From NCBI RefSeq assembly GCF_001580365.1, contig NZ_CP014480.1:1489008-1553007 (forward strand): DNA of 64,000 bases, in the 5' to 3' direction. The position numbers were made by a program, and so were the translations under genes. The notes beneath the pieces were generated by a model. The model was not told where the DNA came from and made no database searches. It saw only the letters and a list, made by a program, of their open reading frames with translations. The stretch comes from Kocuria turfanensis. Lineage in GTDB: Bacteria > Actinomycetota > Actinomycetes > Actinomycetales > Micrococcaceae. Positions 1 to 8,021 of this stretch are shown here, one piece after another (position 1 is the stretch's first letter; each line of letters opens with the position of its first letter).

Positions 1-2
1 CG

Positions 3-230
3 TCCGCGCAGGGCGTGACGCTCTCGCACAACGTGGCCGGCGAGGACGAGGTGCGCACGGCCGTCGCGGCGATGACGGCGGCCGGCGGAACCGTGCTCAC
101 GAGCCCGCGCCACGGGCCCTTCGGGGGCGTGTTCCACGCGCACGTGGCGGACCCGAACGGCGTCGTGTGGGAGATCGCGCACAACCCCGGATGGCGGATC
201 GACGACGACGGGACCGTGCGCCTGGGCTGA
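3..230 (+). CDS. VOC-family protein (glyoxalase/bleomycin-resistance fold), C-terminal fragment
   Basis: Only the last 75 or so codons lie in the window; the frame is open to the left edge, so the true start is outside. The end reads [16 protein letters not shown] followed by a short acidic tail. That is the usual last strand of vicinal-oxygen-chelate proteins, where the Glu of 'WEIAHNP' is normally a metal ligand. VOC proteins range from dioxygenases and lyases to drug-binding proteins, and the substrate cannot be told from this fragment. It converges on the DinB-like gene with 22 bp between the stop codons. Confidence 0.75.
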   Translation, partial: SAQGVTLSHNVAGEDEVRTAVAAMTAAGGTVLTSPRHGPFGGVFHAHVADPNGVVWEIAHNPGWRIDDDGTVRLG

Positions 231-252
231 GCCCGGCGCCCGGCCGGGGCGC

Positions 253-804
253 TCAGCCGCGGACGTCGGCGCGCAGGTGGTGCTCGACGTCGTGCCGGAA
301 GTACACCGCGAGGCGTGCCACGGTGAACTCGGTGCCGTCCCCGCGGCGGCCCGTCCGGGTCCACTGCTCCCCCGACACCGCGTCGAAGGCGTCCGCCGTG
401 GCGCGCAGCTCCTGGGCGATCTCCCCGGAGGCCTCGTACGGGTCCTGCTCGTTGTAGCGCTCCTGGACCGCGACGGCGTCCTGGTCCCAGTCGGGGAAGA
501 CCGGGTCCTCCTCGTCGAGCATGAGCCGCAGGCGCTCGCGGAAGACCCGGCTGAGGTCGCGGACGTGGCACGCGTACTCGAGCGGGGACCACGTGCCCGG
601 GCGCGGCCGCTCGGTGAGCCGGGGGCGCTCGAGCACGGCGACCCACCGGTCGACCGTGCTCCGCACCAGCTCGCCGGTGGCGGAGACGTCCAGCTGCGGG
701 TCGAAGCCGCACTCGGCGCAGCCCTGGTCGATCACCACGGTCCAGTCCCTGGTCTCGGGCGGGACCGGGGAGATGTCGGGGGCCTCGGGGCGCTCGGCGG
801 TCAT
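253..804 (-). CDS. DinB-like (DinB/YfiT) family protein
   Basis: 183 residues with the layout of the DinB four-helix-bundle superfamily. A 'TWSPLEYACHVRDLSRVF' segment near residue 70 and 'YFRHDVEHHL' near the C-terminus supply the three histidines that usually bind a divalent metal. Known relatives are metal-dependent thiol transferases, including mycothiol-dependent maleylpyruvate isomerases and bacillithiol transferases. The exact reaction here is unknown; a mycothiol-dependent step is plausible in an actinobacterium. A TAGATT -10 box (811-816 on the minus strand) ends 6 nt before the ATG, so the mRNA may be leaderless. The gene follows the MFS gene with 9 bp between them. Confidence 0.8.
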   Translation of the reverse strand: MTAERPEAPDISPVPPETRDWTVVIDQGCAECGFDPQLDVSATGELVRSTVDRWVAVLERPRLTERPRPGTWSPLEYACHVRDLSRVFRERLRLMLDEEDPVFPDWDQDAVAVQERYNEQDPYEASGEIAQELRATADAFDAVSGEQWTRTGRRGDGTEFTVARLAVYFRHDVEHHLRADVRG

Positions 805-813
805 GCGGCCAAT

Positions 814-2139
814 CTACCCGGGGCTCCGGCGCGAGGCGAGGACCCGGCGCGGACGGGGCATCCCGGAGACCGCGGCCAGCACGGAGGCGACGGCCATCAG
901 GGCCGCGCTGAGCAGGAAGGACTGCCGGCCGTCCAGGTAGCCGGAGCCCGCCGCCCCCACCGCCGCACCGATCTGTCCGGCGGTGGCCATCCACGAGTAC
1001 ACCTCGGTCCGCCGGCTCTCCGGCGCCCGGGCCGCGGCGAGGCCGTACTGCGCGGTGATGACGATCGCCAGGCCCAGCCCCGCCACGGTCAGGGCCACCG
1101 CGGACCACACGAGCCCGCCCCGCCACGCTCCGAGCAGGCAGCCCAGCACCCACACGGCCGCCGCCGCGTGGATGTGGGCGATCCGGGAGCCGGGCGGGTC
1201 GGTGCGCCCGTAGACGAGACCGCCGAGGATCGAGCCCGCCGAGAGCAGGGCCACGAGAAGGCCTGCCTGGGCCTCGCGTCCGGCCTCCGCGGCGACGCCC
1301 ACGGCGGCCATCTCCGCGGTGGTGATGGCTCCCACGCTCCCGCCCGCGAGGGCGACGACGGGCAGCAGCCGCAGCGGCAGGGGGTGCGGCGCCGCCGGAC
1401 GCACCGGGATCCGCCAGTGGGCGCCCGCGACGCGGGCCAGCAGCACGGACGTGGTCGCCCCGAGCACCGCGACCACGAGCAGCGCGTGCCGGGGCGCCGT
1501 CCATCCCGCCACGGCCGCCACGGCGGCGGGGCCGAGGATGAAGACCACGTCCAGGGTCACGGACTCCCACGCCTGGGCCGCGTGCCCGAACGACGACGAC
1601 GGGGCGCGCATGCTCCACAGGCTGCGCAGCACCGAGGTGCCCGGGGCGGTGAGGGCGCCGGTCAGGGCGGCGCACAGCAGGACCACCGCCGTGGGAGCCT
1701 CGGCCAGGGAGGCCCAGAGCCCCAGCAGGGCGGCGGCCTGCGCCAGCCCCAGGACGCTCATCGCCGTGCGCGGCCCCGAGCGGTCCACCCACCGGCCACG
1801 GGCGGGACCCGTCACGGCGAGGGCCAGGGCGAGCACCGCCGCGGACCAGCCGGCCAGCTCACGCCCGTGCACGGCGTTGACGCTGAGCACGAGGGCCAGC
1901 GAGACCATCGCCATGGGCAGCTTGGCCACCAGGCCGAGCAGCATCAGGGACCGGGACCAGGGTCGGCGGAGCATCTGCGCGTAGGACCCGGCCAGGCGGT
2001 CGGCCCGGGTCACGGGCCCCGCCGGCCCGGGATCCGGCCCGTGGTCCCGCCCGGAGCCCGGCTTGTGTGCCCGCCCACGGTCCAGCTTGTGTCCCCGCCC
2101 TGGGCCGGCGCTCCGCCGCGCAGGAGGGCGCCCGGACAC
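814..2139 (-). CDS. MFS transporter
   Basis: About 12 hydrophobic segments, Gly/Ala-rich helices and the SYAQML....LVAKLPMAMV opening typical of a drug-exporter-like MFS subgroup in actinobacteria. The helix 2-3 region 'GPARGRWVDRSGPR' corresponds to the MFS A-motif. Expected to export small molecules by proton antiport; the substrate is unknown. The first 40 or so residues are Arg/Gly/Pro-rich and unlike a membrane protein start, so the GTG at 2013 (VTRADRLAGSYAQ) is a serious alternative. A TAGACT -10 box at 2176-2181 on the minus strand lies 36 nt upstream of the longer start. Divergent from the first HAD gene. Confidence 0.8.
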   Translation of the reverse strand: MSGRPPARRSAGPGRGHKLDRGRAHKPGSGRDHGPDPGPAGPVTRADRLAGSYAQMLRRPWSRSLMLLGLVAKLPMAMVSLALVLSVNAVHGRELAGWSAAVLALALAVTGPARGRWVDRSGPRTAMSVLGLAQAAALLGLWASLAEAPTAVVLLCAALTGALTAPGTSVLRSLWSMRAPSSSFGHAAQAWESVTLDVVFILGPAAVAAVAGWTAPRHALLVVAVLGATTSVLLARVAGAHWRIPVRPAAPHPLPLRLLPVVALAGGSVGAITTAEMAAVGVAAEAGREAQAGLLVALLSAGSILGGLVYGRTDPPGSRIAHIHAAAAVWVLGCLLGAWRGGLVWSAVALTVAGLGLAIVITAQYGLAAARAPESRRTEVYSWMATAGQIGAAVGAAGSGYLDGRQSFLLSAALMAVASVLAAVSGMPRPRRVLASRRSPG

Positions 2140-2254
2140 GGCGGAGCGGGGTCGAGGGGGCGCGGCACGCGCGCCAGTCTATGCGGGCGGCCGTCTCCAC
2201 CCGCGCCGGCGCCCACCACGGGAGCGCCGGGGGCCTCCCGGTAGGCTGGGGCGC

Positions 2255-2968
2255 ATGTCCTCCCCCGGTTTCCCGCACGCCGTCCTCTTCGACCACGACG
2301 GGACGCTCGTCGACACCGAGCCCCTGTGGGACCGGGCCAAGCAGGACCTCGCCGCCGAGCACGGCCGGATCTGGACCCCGCAGGACACCGACGACACCCT
2401 GGGCCGCCCCGTGGCCGCCACGATCGACCGCATGCGGCAGATCGGGGTGCCGCTCGACGACGACGAGATGTTCCGGGCGATCTTCGAGCACAGCGTGCGG
2501 GTGCTGGAGGGGACGGAGCTGACCTTCATCGACGGGATCGGGGAGCTGCTCACGGAGCTGGCGGACGCGGGGATCCCCGCGGCGATCGTCACCAACGCGA
2601 GCTCCGCGCTGGCCCGGCACACCGCCGCGGCGGCCCCACCGGGCCTCGTCCGGACCACCGTGGGCACCGACGACTACGCCCGCGGCGTGCGCCCCAAGCC
2701 GGACCCGGACGCCTACCTCACGGCGGCACGCCGGCTCGGAGTGGACCCGGCGCGGTGCGTGGTGGTGGAGGACTCCCCCGCGGGAGCGGCCGCCGGGGTC
2801 GCCGCGGGCATGCCCACGGTGGTCGTGCCCGGGGAGAAGGCGGTGGAGCCCGGTCCGGGACTGCTGCACCTGCGCTCCCACCGGGAGCTGACCCTGGCGC
2901 TGCTGCGCTCGCTGGACCCGCAGTCCCCGTCGTCGCCCTTCCACCCCGCCCAGGAGGCCCGCCCGTGA
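2255..2968 (+). CDS. HAD-superfamily (subfamily IA) hydrolase, phosphoglycolate-phosphatase-like
   Basis: 237 residues. Motif I is FDHDGTLVDTEP (nucleophile Asp and acid/base Asp), motif II is VTNAS, motif III is the Lys of RPKPDPDAY, and motif IV is VVEDSPAG. The helical cap lies between motifs I and II, as in beta-phosphoglucomutase or phosphoglycolate phosphatase relatives. It probably dephosphorylates a small phospho-metabolite; the substrate is not deducible. TAGGCT at 2242-2247 sits 7 nt before the ATG, suggesting a leaderless transcript. Its stop overlaps the GTG of a second, paralogous HAD gene by 4 bp (GTGA), so the pair is a translationally coupled duplication. Confidence 0.88.
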   Translation: MSSPGFPHAVLFDHDGTLVDTEPLWDRAKQDLAAEHGRIWTPQDTDDTLGRPVAATIDRMRQIGVPLDDDEMFRAIFEHSVRVLEGTELTFIDGIGELLTELADAGIPAAIVTNASSALARHTAAAAPPGLVRTTVGTDDYARGVRPKPDPDAYLTAARRLGVDPARCVVVEDSPAGAAAGVAAGMPTVVVPGEKAVEPGPGLLHLRSHRELTLALLRSLDPQSPSSPFHPAQEARP

Positions 2969-3624
2969 GCTCCCCCGTCTTTCCCGCCGCCGTGCTCTTC
3001 GACCACGACGGCACCCTCGTGAACTCGGAGCCCCAGTGGGCCGTGGCCAAGCGGGCGGTGGCCGCCCGGTACGGCGTCGGGTGGAGCACCGAGGACGACC
3101 ACGCCACGCTGGGCCGGACCGTGCCCGCCTCGGCGCGGCTGATGGTCGAGCGCGGGGCCGCGGGCACCGTGGAGGCCATCACCGCGGAGCTCGGCCAGGA
3201 GGTGGCCGACTCCCTCACGGGCGAGGTCCCGTTCCTGCCCGGCATGCGGGCGCTGCTGGACGAGCTGGGGCGGGCCGGCATCCCCGGTGCCGTCGTGACC
3301 AACGCGCTGACCGTGGTCGCGCAGGGCACCGCGTCCGGGGCCCCGGAGGTGCTGCGGGTGGTCGTGTCCCAGGAGGACGTGGAGCACGCGAAGCCGCACC
3401 CGGAGCCCTATCTGCTCGCGGCCCGGCGGCTGGGCGTGGACCCCGCGCAGTGCGTGGCGGTCGAGGACTCTCAGACGGGGGCCGCGAGCGCGGCGGCCGC
3501 CGGGATGCCGGTGGTCGTGGTGCCCGGGGAGCTGCCCGTGGAGCCCGCGCCCGGCTTCGTCCCCGTGGACGCCCACACCGACGTCACCCTGGCGTTCCTG
3601 CGCGGGCTGGCTCCTTCCGTCTGA
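2965..3624 (+). CDS. HAD-superfamily (subfamily IA) hydrolase, paralogue of the upstream gene
   Basis: 219 residues, starting at a GTG inside the previous gene's stop (GTGA). Motifs are FDHDGTLVNSEP, VVTNAL, AKPHPEPYL and AVEDSQTGA, so all catalytic residues of a HAD phosphatase are present. It is parallel along its whole length to its upstream neighbour (FDHDGTLV, GTV/GRPV, RRLGVDPA, VVVPGE), which supports a tandem duplication followed by divergence, with specificity probably separated by the cap. The stop codon is also the first triplet of a 23-bp tandem repeat. Function beyond phosphatase is unknown. Confidence 0.88.
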   Translation: MSSPVFPAAVLFDHDGTLVNSEPQWAVAKRAVAARYGVGWSTEDDHATLGRTVPASARLMVERGAAGTVEAITAELGQEVADSLTGEVPFLPGMRALLDELGRAGIPGAVVTNALTVVAQGTASGAPEVLRVVVSQEDVEHAKPHPEPYLLAARRLGVDPAQCVAVEDSQTGAASAAAAGMPVVVVPGELPVEPAPGFVPVDAHTDVTLAFLRGLAPSV

Positions 3625-3707
3625 CGATCCGCCGGGCTTCCGGGTGACGACCCGCCGGACTTCCGGGTGACGCCCCGCCGGACTTCCGGGTGACGCCCCG
3701 CCGGACG
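3622..3707 (+). repeat. 23-bp tandem repeat, 3.7 copies
   Basis: Units start at 3622, 3645, 3668 and 3691. Each begins TGACG(A/C), contains CCGCCGG and ends TTCCGGG; the last is cut after about 17 bp. Copies 2 and 3 differ at one base and copy 1 at two or three. The first triplet of the array is the TGA stop of the second HAD gene, and every unit carries a TGA in register at its start. The array sits between that gene and the bidirectional terminator hairpin. Confidence 0.9.
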
Positions 3708-3714
3708 ACGACGA

Positions 3715-3765
3715 GGGCCCGTTCCCTGCCGCTCCGCGGAATGCGGGACGGCGGGGAACGGGCCC
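3715..3765. terminator. Bidirectional hairpin terminator
   Basis: Arms GGGCCCGTTCCCTGCC and GGCGGGGAACGGGCCC pair over about 16 bp (one G.U) around a loop of about 19 nt. It lies between the convergent HAD pair and the DEAD-box helicase gene. There is no U-run, as is usual in high-GC actinobacteria. Confidence 0.75.
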
Positions 3766-3799
3766 CCGTGGACGGTGCCGGGACTCAGCGGGTCGCGGC

Positions 3800-5344
3800 T
3801 CAGCGGGTCGCGGCGCCCTGCGGGGAGGACGCCCGACGGGGGCTGCGGCTGCGGCGGCGCGCGGCGGCCTGCGTCGCCCGGTCCGGCGCGGACTCGGTGG
3901 AGTACGCGGGCGCCGCGGAGCGGGTGGGCGCGGCCGAGCGCGCCGGTGCCGCCGAGCGGGAGGCCGAGCCGTTGCCCGGCCGGGACCCGGCGCGCCCGCC
4001 GGTCTCGGGGCGCTGGTCGCGGGAGGCGCCGCGCGGCTGCTCGGAGCGGTTCTGCCCGCCGCGGCCGCGGCTGCCGCCGGAGCGGCCGCCGGACCGGCCG
4101 GCACCGGAGCGCTGACCGCCCGCCGGACGACCCTGGGCCTGGACGGGCTGCGGCACGTAGGCGACCTTCGCGGCACGCTCGCCCACGAGCTCGGTCACGG
4201 CCGGGGAGCCGACGGTCACGGTGTCGAAGTTGGCGGTGACGCCCGCGGCCTTCATGAGCTGGGTGACCTCGCGGCGCTCCTCCTTGGTGGCCACCGTGAC
4301 CACGGAGCCGGAGGCACCGGCGCGGGCGGTGCGCCCGGAGCGGTGCAGGTAGGACTTGTGCTCGGTGGGCGGGTCGATGTGCACGACCAGCTCGACCTCG
4401 TCCACGTGCACGCCGCGGGCGGCGACGTCGGTGGCCACGAGCACCCGCACGTCGCCGGCGGAGAACTGCGCCAGGTTCCGGTCACGGGCGTTCTGCGAGA
4501 GGTTGCCGTGCAGGTCGACGGCCGGGATGCCCATCTGGGTGAGCTTGCGGGCCATCTTCTTGGCACGGTGCTTGGTGCGCGTGAACATCACGCGGCGCCC
4601 GGTGCCGGAGGCCAGGGCCTCGATGAGCTCCTGCTTCTCGTCGGCGTCGATCACGAGCACGTGGTGGTCCATGGTGGACACGGCCGCCTGCGGGGCGTCC
4701 ACGGAGTGCTTGACCGGGTTGGACAGGAACTGCTTGACGAGCTTGTCCACGCCGCCGTCGAGGGTGGCGGAGAACAGCAGCCGCTGCCCGCCCTGCGGAG
4801 TGCGCTTGAGGATGCGGGTGACCACGGGCAGGAAGCCCATGTCGGCCATGTGGTCGGCCTCGTCGATGACCGTCACGCGGACGTCGTCCAGCGTGAGGAC
4901 GTTCTGCTTGAGCAGGTCCTCGAGCCGGCCGGGGCAGGCGATGACGATGTCGGCGCCCTTGGCCAGCGCCTTCTCCTGGTTCTTCTGCGAGACGCCGCCG
5001 AAGATCACGGTGGTGGTCAGCCCGGCCGCCTCGGCGATCGGGGCCACGGTGCGGTCGATCTGCGTGGCGAGCTCGCGGGTCGGGGCGAGGACCAGACCGG
5101 TGGGCCGGTTGGCGCGGCGGGCCGCACGGGCACCGTTGCCGCTCAGTCCGGCGAGCCGGGACACGAGCGGCAGCGCGAACGCCACGGTCTTGCCCGAGCC
5201 GGTCTTGCCGCGGCCGAGCACATCACGGCCGGCCAGCGAGTCGGGGAGGGTCTTCTCCTGGATGGGGAACGCCTGCTCGATGCCCTGCTGGGCGAGGACG
5301 GCGGACAGGGCCTTGGGCACGCCAAGGTCGGTGAAAGTAGCCAA
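3800..5344 (-). CDS. DEAD-box ATP-dependent RNA helicase
   Basis: Motifs appear in order: Q motif (FPIQEKTLPDSLAG), I (GRGKTGSGKT), Ia (PTRELA), Ib (CPGRLEDLL), II (DEAD), III (SAT), IV (FTRTK), V (VATDVAARGVHV) and VI (HRSGRTARAG). It unwinds RNA duplexes in ribosome assembly or mRNA turnover. The last 150 or so residues are a low-complexity Arg/Gly/Ser/Ala tail, typical of actinobacterial RhlE/DeaD-like helicases and expected to bind RNA. I chose the TTG at 5344, which gives LATFTDLGVPKAL, because family members begin there. An ATG at 5458 would add 38 atypical residues. About 270 bp of untranslated DNA precede it, consistent with a regulated (for example cold-shock) leader. Confidence 0.88.
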   Translation of the reverse strand: MATFTDLGVPKALSAVLAQQGIEQAFPIQEKTLPDSLAGRDVLGRGKTGSGKTVAFALPLVSRLAGLSGNGARAARRANRPTGLVLAPTRELATQIDRTVAPIAEAAGLTTTVIFGGVSQKNQEKALAKGADIVIACPGRLEDLLKQNVLTLDDVRVTVIDEADHMADMGFLPVVTRILKRTPQGGQRLLFSATLDGGVDKLVKQFLSNPVKHSVDAPQAAVSTMDHHVLVIDADEKQELIEALASGTGRRVMFTRTKHRAKKMARKLTQMGIPAVDLHGNLSQNARDRNLAQFSAGDVRVLVATDVAARGVHVDEVELVVHIDPPTEHKSYLHRSGRTARAGASGSVVTVATKEERREVTQLMKAAGVTANFDTVTVGSPAVTELVGERAAKVAYVPQPVQAQGRPAGGQRSGAGRSGGRSGGSRGRGGQNRSEQPRGASRDQRPETGGRAGSRPGNGSASRSAAPARSAAPTRSAAPAYSTESAPDRATQAAARRRSRSPRRASSPQGAATR

Positions 5345-5616
5345 AACTGGGATACGTCTTTCGATCGGATGTCCCGGCAAGGGGGTAGCGCGCCGGGTTG
5401 CGCCGAATGACTCCTGGAGCCCCTGCGAGCGGGCTGAGACCGTCTGGAACGGTGCCACGCTGGAAGAAGAACGGGGTGCTCGACGCCTGCCTGCTCACCC
5501 GGGGACGGGGAGCAGTGCCATATGCAATACGACTCACCCTACAGCACGGGCGTCACGCCACCACCCGGATGTGGCGGAGGGCACGCCCCTCTCTCCCGCC
5601 GCGGCGGGTGGTCCGG

Positions 5617-6369
5617 CTACAGCGCGGTGTAGCCGCCGTCGACCAGGTAGTAGCCGCCGGTCATGAACGAGGCGGCGTCCGAGAGCAGGAACGTGGTCAG
5701 GGCGGCGACCTCCTCGGGGCGGCCGAGCCGGCCCAGCGGGTGCTTGGCGGCGAGCCCCCGGAGCACCGCCGGAGGCGCGGTGTTGAGCAGCGGGGTCTCG
5801 ATGTAGGCGGGACCGACCGCGTTGATCCTCACCCCGCGCTGTCCGTACTCCACCCCGGCCTGCTTGGTCAGGCCGACCACCCCGTGCTTGGCCGCGGTGT
5901 AGGCGCTGTTGCCCGCGGCCGTGGCCACGGTCCCGTGGACGGAGGCCATGTTGACGATCGCCCCGCCACCCGCCTGCTCGATGGCCGGCAGCTGGTAGCG
6001 CATGCCGAACATCACCGCGTGCAGGTCGATCTGCACGGTGCGCACCCAGGCGTCGAGGTCCGACTCGCCGACGGCGTCCGCGGACCCGCCCACGCCGGCG
6101 TTGTTCACCGCCAGGTGCAGGCCGCCGTAGGTCTGCTGGGCGAACTCGACCGCGGCCTCGCAGTCCTCGGGCTTCGCCACGTCCTGCCGGAAGCCGGCGG
6201 CGTCGCCGCCTGCGGCCATGATCGCCTGGACGACGTCGTCGATCCGCCGGGTGTCGATGTCCGTGACGACGACCTTGGCGCCCTGCGCCGCGAGGTCCTT
6301 GGCGCAGGCCTCGCCGATGCCGGAGGCGGCGCCGGTGACGAGCGCGACCTTGTTCCTGAGGTCAGCCAT
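5617..6369 (-). CDS. Short-chain dehydrogenase/reductase (SDR), classical type
   Basis: 250 residues. TGAASGIG (residues 12-19) is the Rossmann cofactor motif and NNAG lies at 89-92. The catalytic triad is Ser143, Tyr157 and Lys161 (YTAAK), and the C-terminal YLVDGGYTAL is typical of the family. The Asp after the second strand (VTDID) favours NAD(H) over NADP(H). The substrate is unknown; related sequences are annotated as hydroxybutyrate or glucose dehydrogenases, which I would not assign here. AGGAGAAG precedes the ATG at good spacing. The helicase gene lies downstream on the same strand after a gap of about 270 bp and is probably separately transcribed. Confidence 0.88.
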   Translation of the reverse strand: MADLRNKVALVTGAASGIGEACAKDLAAQGAKVVVTDIDTRRIDDVVQAIMAAGGDAAGFRQDVAKPEDCEAAVEFAQQTYGGLHLAVNNAGVGGSADAVGESDLDAWVRTVQIDLHAVMFGMRYQLPAIEQAGGGAIVNMASVHGTVATAAGNSAYTAAKHGVVGLTKQAGVEYGQRGVRINAVGPAYIETPLLNTAPPAVLRGLAAKHPLGRLGRPEEVAALTTFLLSDAASFMTGGYYLVDGGYTAL

Positions 6370-6505
6370 GTGCTTCTCCTGCCGTGTGTCCGCTGGGCCG
6401 GACCGGGTGGGCCGGCGCTCCCAGTCTGTCCGGGAACGGCCGGGTCCGCGAGGAGGACAGGGGCGTTCCCGCTCGCGCCGCCCGCCCGTTCCGGACGGCC
6501 GGAAC

Positions 6506-7285
6506 TCAGTCCTCGCCGTCGTCCTCGGCCTTCTCGGCGTCCCGCGCCTGGCGCAGCGCGGCGGAGTCCGCCTCCTGGGCGGCCTTCTGCTCGCGCACCA
6601 CCTCGGTCAGGAGCTTGGTCATCTCCTTGGCCACACCGGCCGCGGACTGGGGGTTCTGCCCGGTGACGAGGCGGTCGTCCACGACGACGTGCTCGGTCCA
6701 GTTCGGCGCCGTGCGCACGTCCGCGCCCTGCTCGACGAGCTTGTCCTCGAGCAGGAAGGGCACCACGTCCGACTTGCCGACCTCGTCCTCCTCGGCGTTG
6801 GTGAACGCGGCCACCCGGCGTCCCTCGACGATGCGCAGTCCGGTGGAGAGCTCCACGTCGACGAGTCCGGCCGGTCCGTGGCAGACGGCGCCGACGATCC
6901 CCCCGGCGTCGTGCACGGCGGCCACCAGCGACTGCAGGTCGGGGTTGCCGGCGAAGTCCCACATGGTGCCGTGCCCGCCCACGAGGTAGACGGCGTCGTA
7001 CTGCGCCGGGTCGACCACGCTGATCCGCGGTGTGTTGTACAGGGAGGCCCGCACGGTCTCGTCCTCGAGGTACTGCCGCTGGACCTCGTCGTCCTCGTCC
7101 CTGCCGTCCTGCGGAGGCTGCCCCCCGGCGATCGAGGCGAAGTCGACGACGTATCCGGCGTCGCGGAACACCTTCCACGGGTGGGCCGCCTCGCCGACGT
7201 AGTAGCCGGTGGGCTCCCCGGTGTCACCGAGGGTGTCGTGGCTGGTGAGAACGAGCAGAACCTTCTTCATGGTCTCGATGTCCAT
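6506..7285 (-). CDS. DJ-1/PfpI superfamily protein (Hsp31-like glyoxalase III or chaperone)
   Basis: 259 residues of the type-1 glutamine-amidotransferase-like fold. The nucleophile elbow is AVCHGPAG with Cys135-His136. An acidic residue pair near the N-terminus (GEAAHPW, about residues 31-37) corresponds to the Hsp31 subgroup, where a Glu completes the site. Hsp31 proteins detoxify methylglyoxal without glutathione and act as holdases. The C-terminal 30 residues are charged and probably helical. GGAAGG precedes the ATG. The gene is divergent from the DoxX-like gene, and a perfect palindrome in the shared intergenic region could control both. Confidence 0.85.
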   Translation of the reverse strand: MDIETMKKVLLVLTSHDTLGDTGEPTGYYVGEAAHPWKVFRDAGYVVDFASIAGGQPPQDGRDEDDEVQRQYLEDETVRASLYNTPRISVVDPAQYDAVYLVGGHGTMWDFAGNPDLQSLVAAVHDAGGIVGAVCHGPAGLVDVELSTGLRIVEGRRVAAFTNAEEDEVGKSDVVPFLLEDKLVEQGADVRTAPNWTEHVVVDDRLVTGQNPQSAAGVAKEMTKLLTEVVREQKAAQEADSAALRQARDAEKAEDDGED

Positions 7286-7422
7286 GTCTGTCCTTCCGTC
7301 GGGTGGCGGGACGCGGAGGGCGTCCCGCGGGCGGATGGCCAGCCTAGGCGCCGCCGGGCACCCCGGGGTGGGATGTACGCTGCGGGCCGATGTCGTCCGG
7401 AGGGGGCGGAGTCGCCCCTGAT

Positions 7423-7448
7423 AGGGTCATTGACGACTCAATGACCCT
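7423..7448. promoter_or_regulatory. Perfect 11-bp-arm palindrome, probable MarR-type operator (TTGA-N4-TCAA core)
   Basis: AGGGTCATTGA, the 4-bp spacer CGAC, then TCAATGACCCT: every base of the 11-bp arms matches. The core TTGACGACTCAA (7430-7441) has the TTGA-N4-TCAA geometry also seen beside the marR gene at 63.3 kb. It lies 25 bp upstream of the DoxX-like start and about 140 bp upstream of the divergent DJ-1 gene. A TAGGGT hexamer (7422-7427) overlaps its left arm and may be the -10 box, which would make binding repressive. The regulator's identity is inference. Confidence 0.75.
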
Positions 7449-7473
7449 GTTCCCCGTCCCGAAAGGACCGACC

Positions 7474-7869
7474 ATGAGCCTCTCCAACGCGATCCTGCGC
7501 GGCGTCTCCGGCGCCTACCTGCTGCAGTCCGGCTACGGCAAGAAGGACCTCCCCACGGAGGCCGCCGCGGGGCTCCAGCAGTTCGCCGCCACCGGTGTCC
7601 CCCAGTTCAAGGAGTGGGACGCCGACACCTTCGGCAAGTTCGTGGCCTACTCCGAGATGGGCATCGGCGCCGCCCTGCTGACCCCGTTCGTCAACAAGCG
7701 CCTCGCGGGACTGGCCCTCGGCGCGTTCTCCGCCGGGCTGCTGGCGATGTACTTCCGCAACCCGGACATGACCCAGGAGGACGGCATCCGCCCGACCGAG
7801 GCCGGCACCGGCCTCTCGAAGGACGCCTTCCTGGCCGCCATCGCCGCGGCCCTGGTGGTCTCCAAGTAG
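7474..7869 (+). CDS. DoxX-like small membrane protein
   Basis: 131 residues with about four hydrophobic segments, opening MSLSNAILRGVSGAYLLQSG. DoxX/DoxD-like proteins are four-helix membrane proteins. Some are induced by quinones (for example the B. subtilis MhqP/CatD family) or act with thiol-oxidation enzymes. GAAAGGA at 7461-7467 sets the ATG at 7474; an upstream in-frame start would run through the operator. Similarity is moderate and rests on size, topology and context. A strong hairpin follows the stop. Confidence 0.7.
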   Translation: MSLSNAILRGVSGAYLLQSGYGKKDLPTEAAAGLQQFAATGVPQFKEWDADTFGKFVAYSEMGIGAALLTPFVNKRLAGLALGAFSAGLLAMYFRNPDMTQEDGIRPTEAGTGLSKDAFLAAIAAALVVSK

Positions 7870-7891
7870 TCACGGCTCCTCAGGAGCGCCG

Positions 7892-7930
7892 CGGGTGCCG
7901 CTCGTCCGGACGGACGGGCGGCACCCGTTT
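7892..7930 (+). terminator. Rho-independent terminator
   Basis: 17-nt arms CGGGTGCCGCTCGTCCG and CGGACGGGCGGCACCCG (one G.U pair) with a minimal loop, then TTT. It lies 23 bp after the DoxX-like stop. Confidence 0.8.
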
Positions 7931-8021
7931 CGCATCCCCACCCGGGGCAGGGCGCCGCGTGTCCTTCGGACGGGGGCTGCGCAGCTCTTAGGACGTCCGA
8001 GGCGCCCGGGAGAATGGGCCT

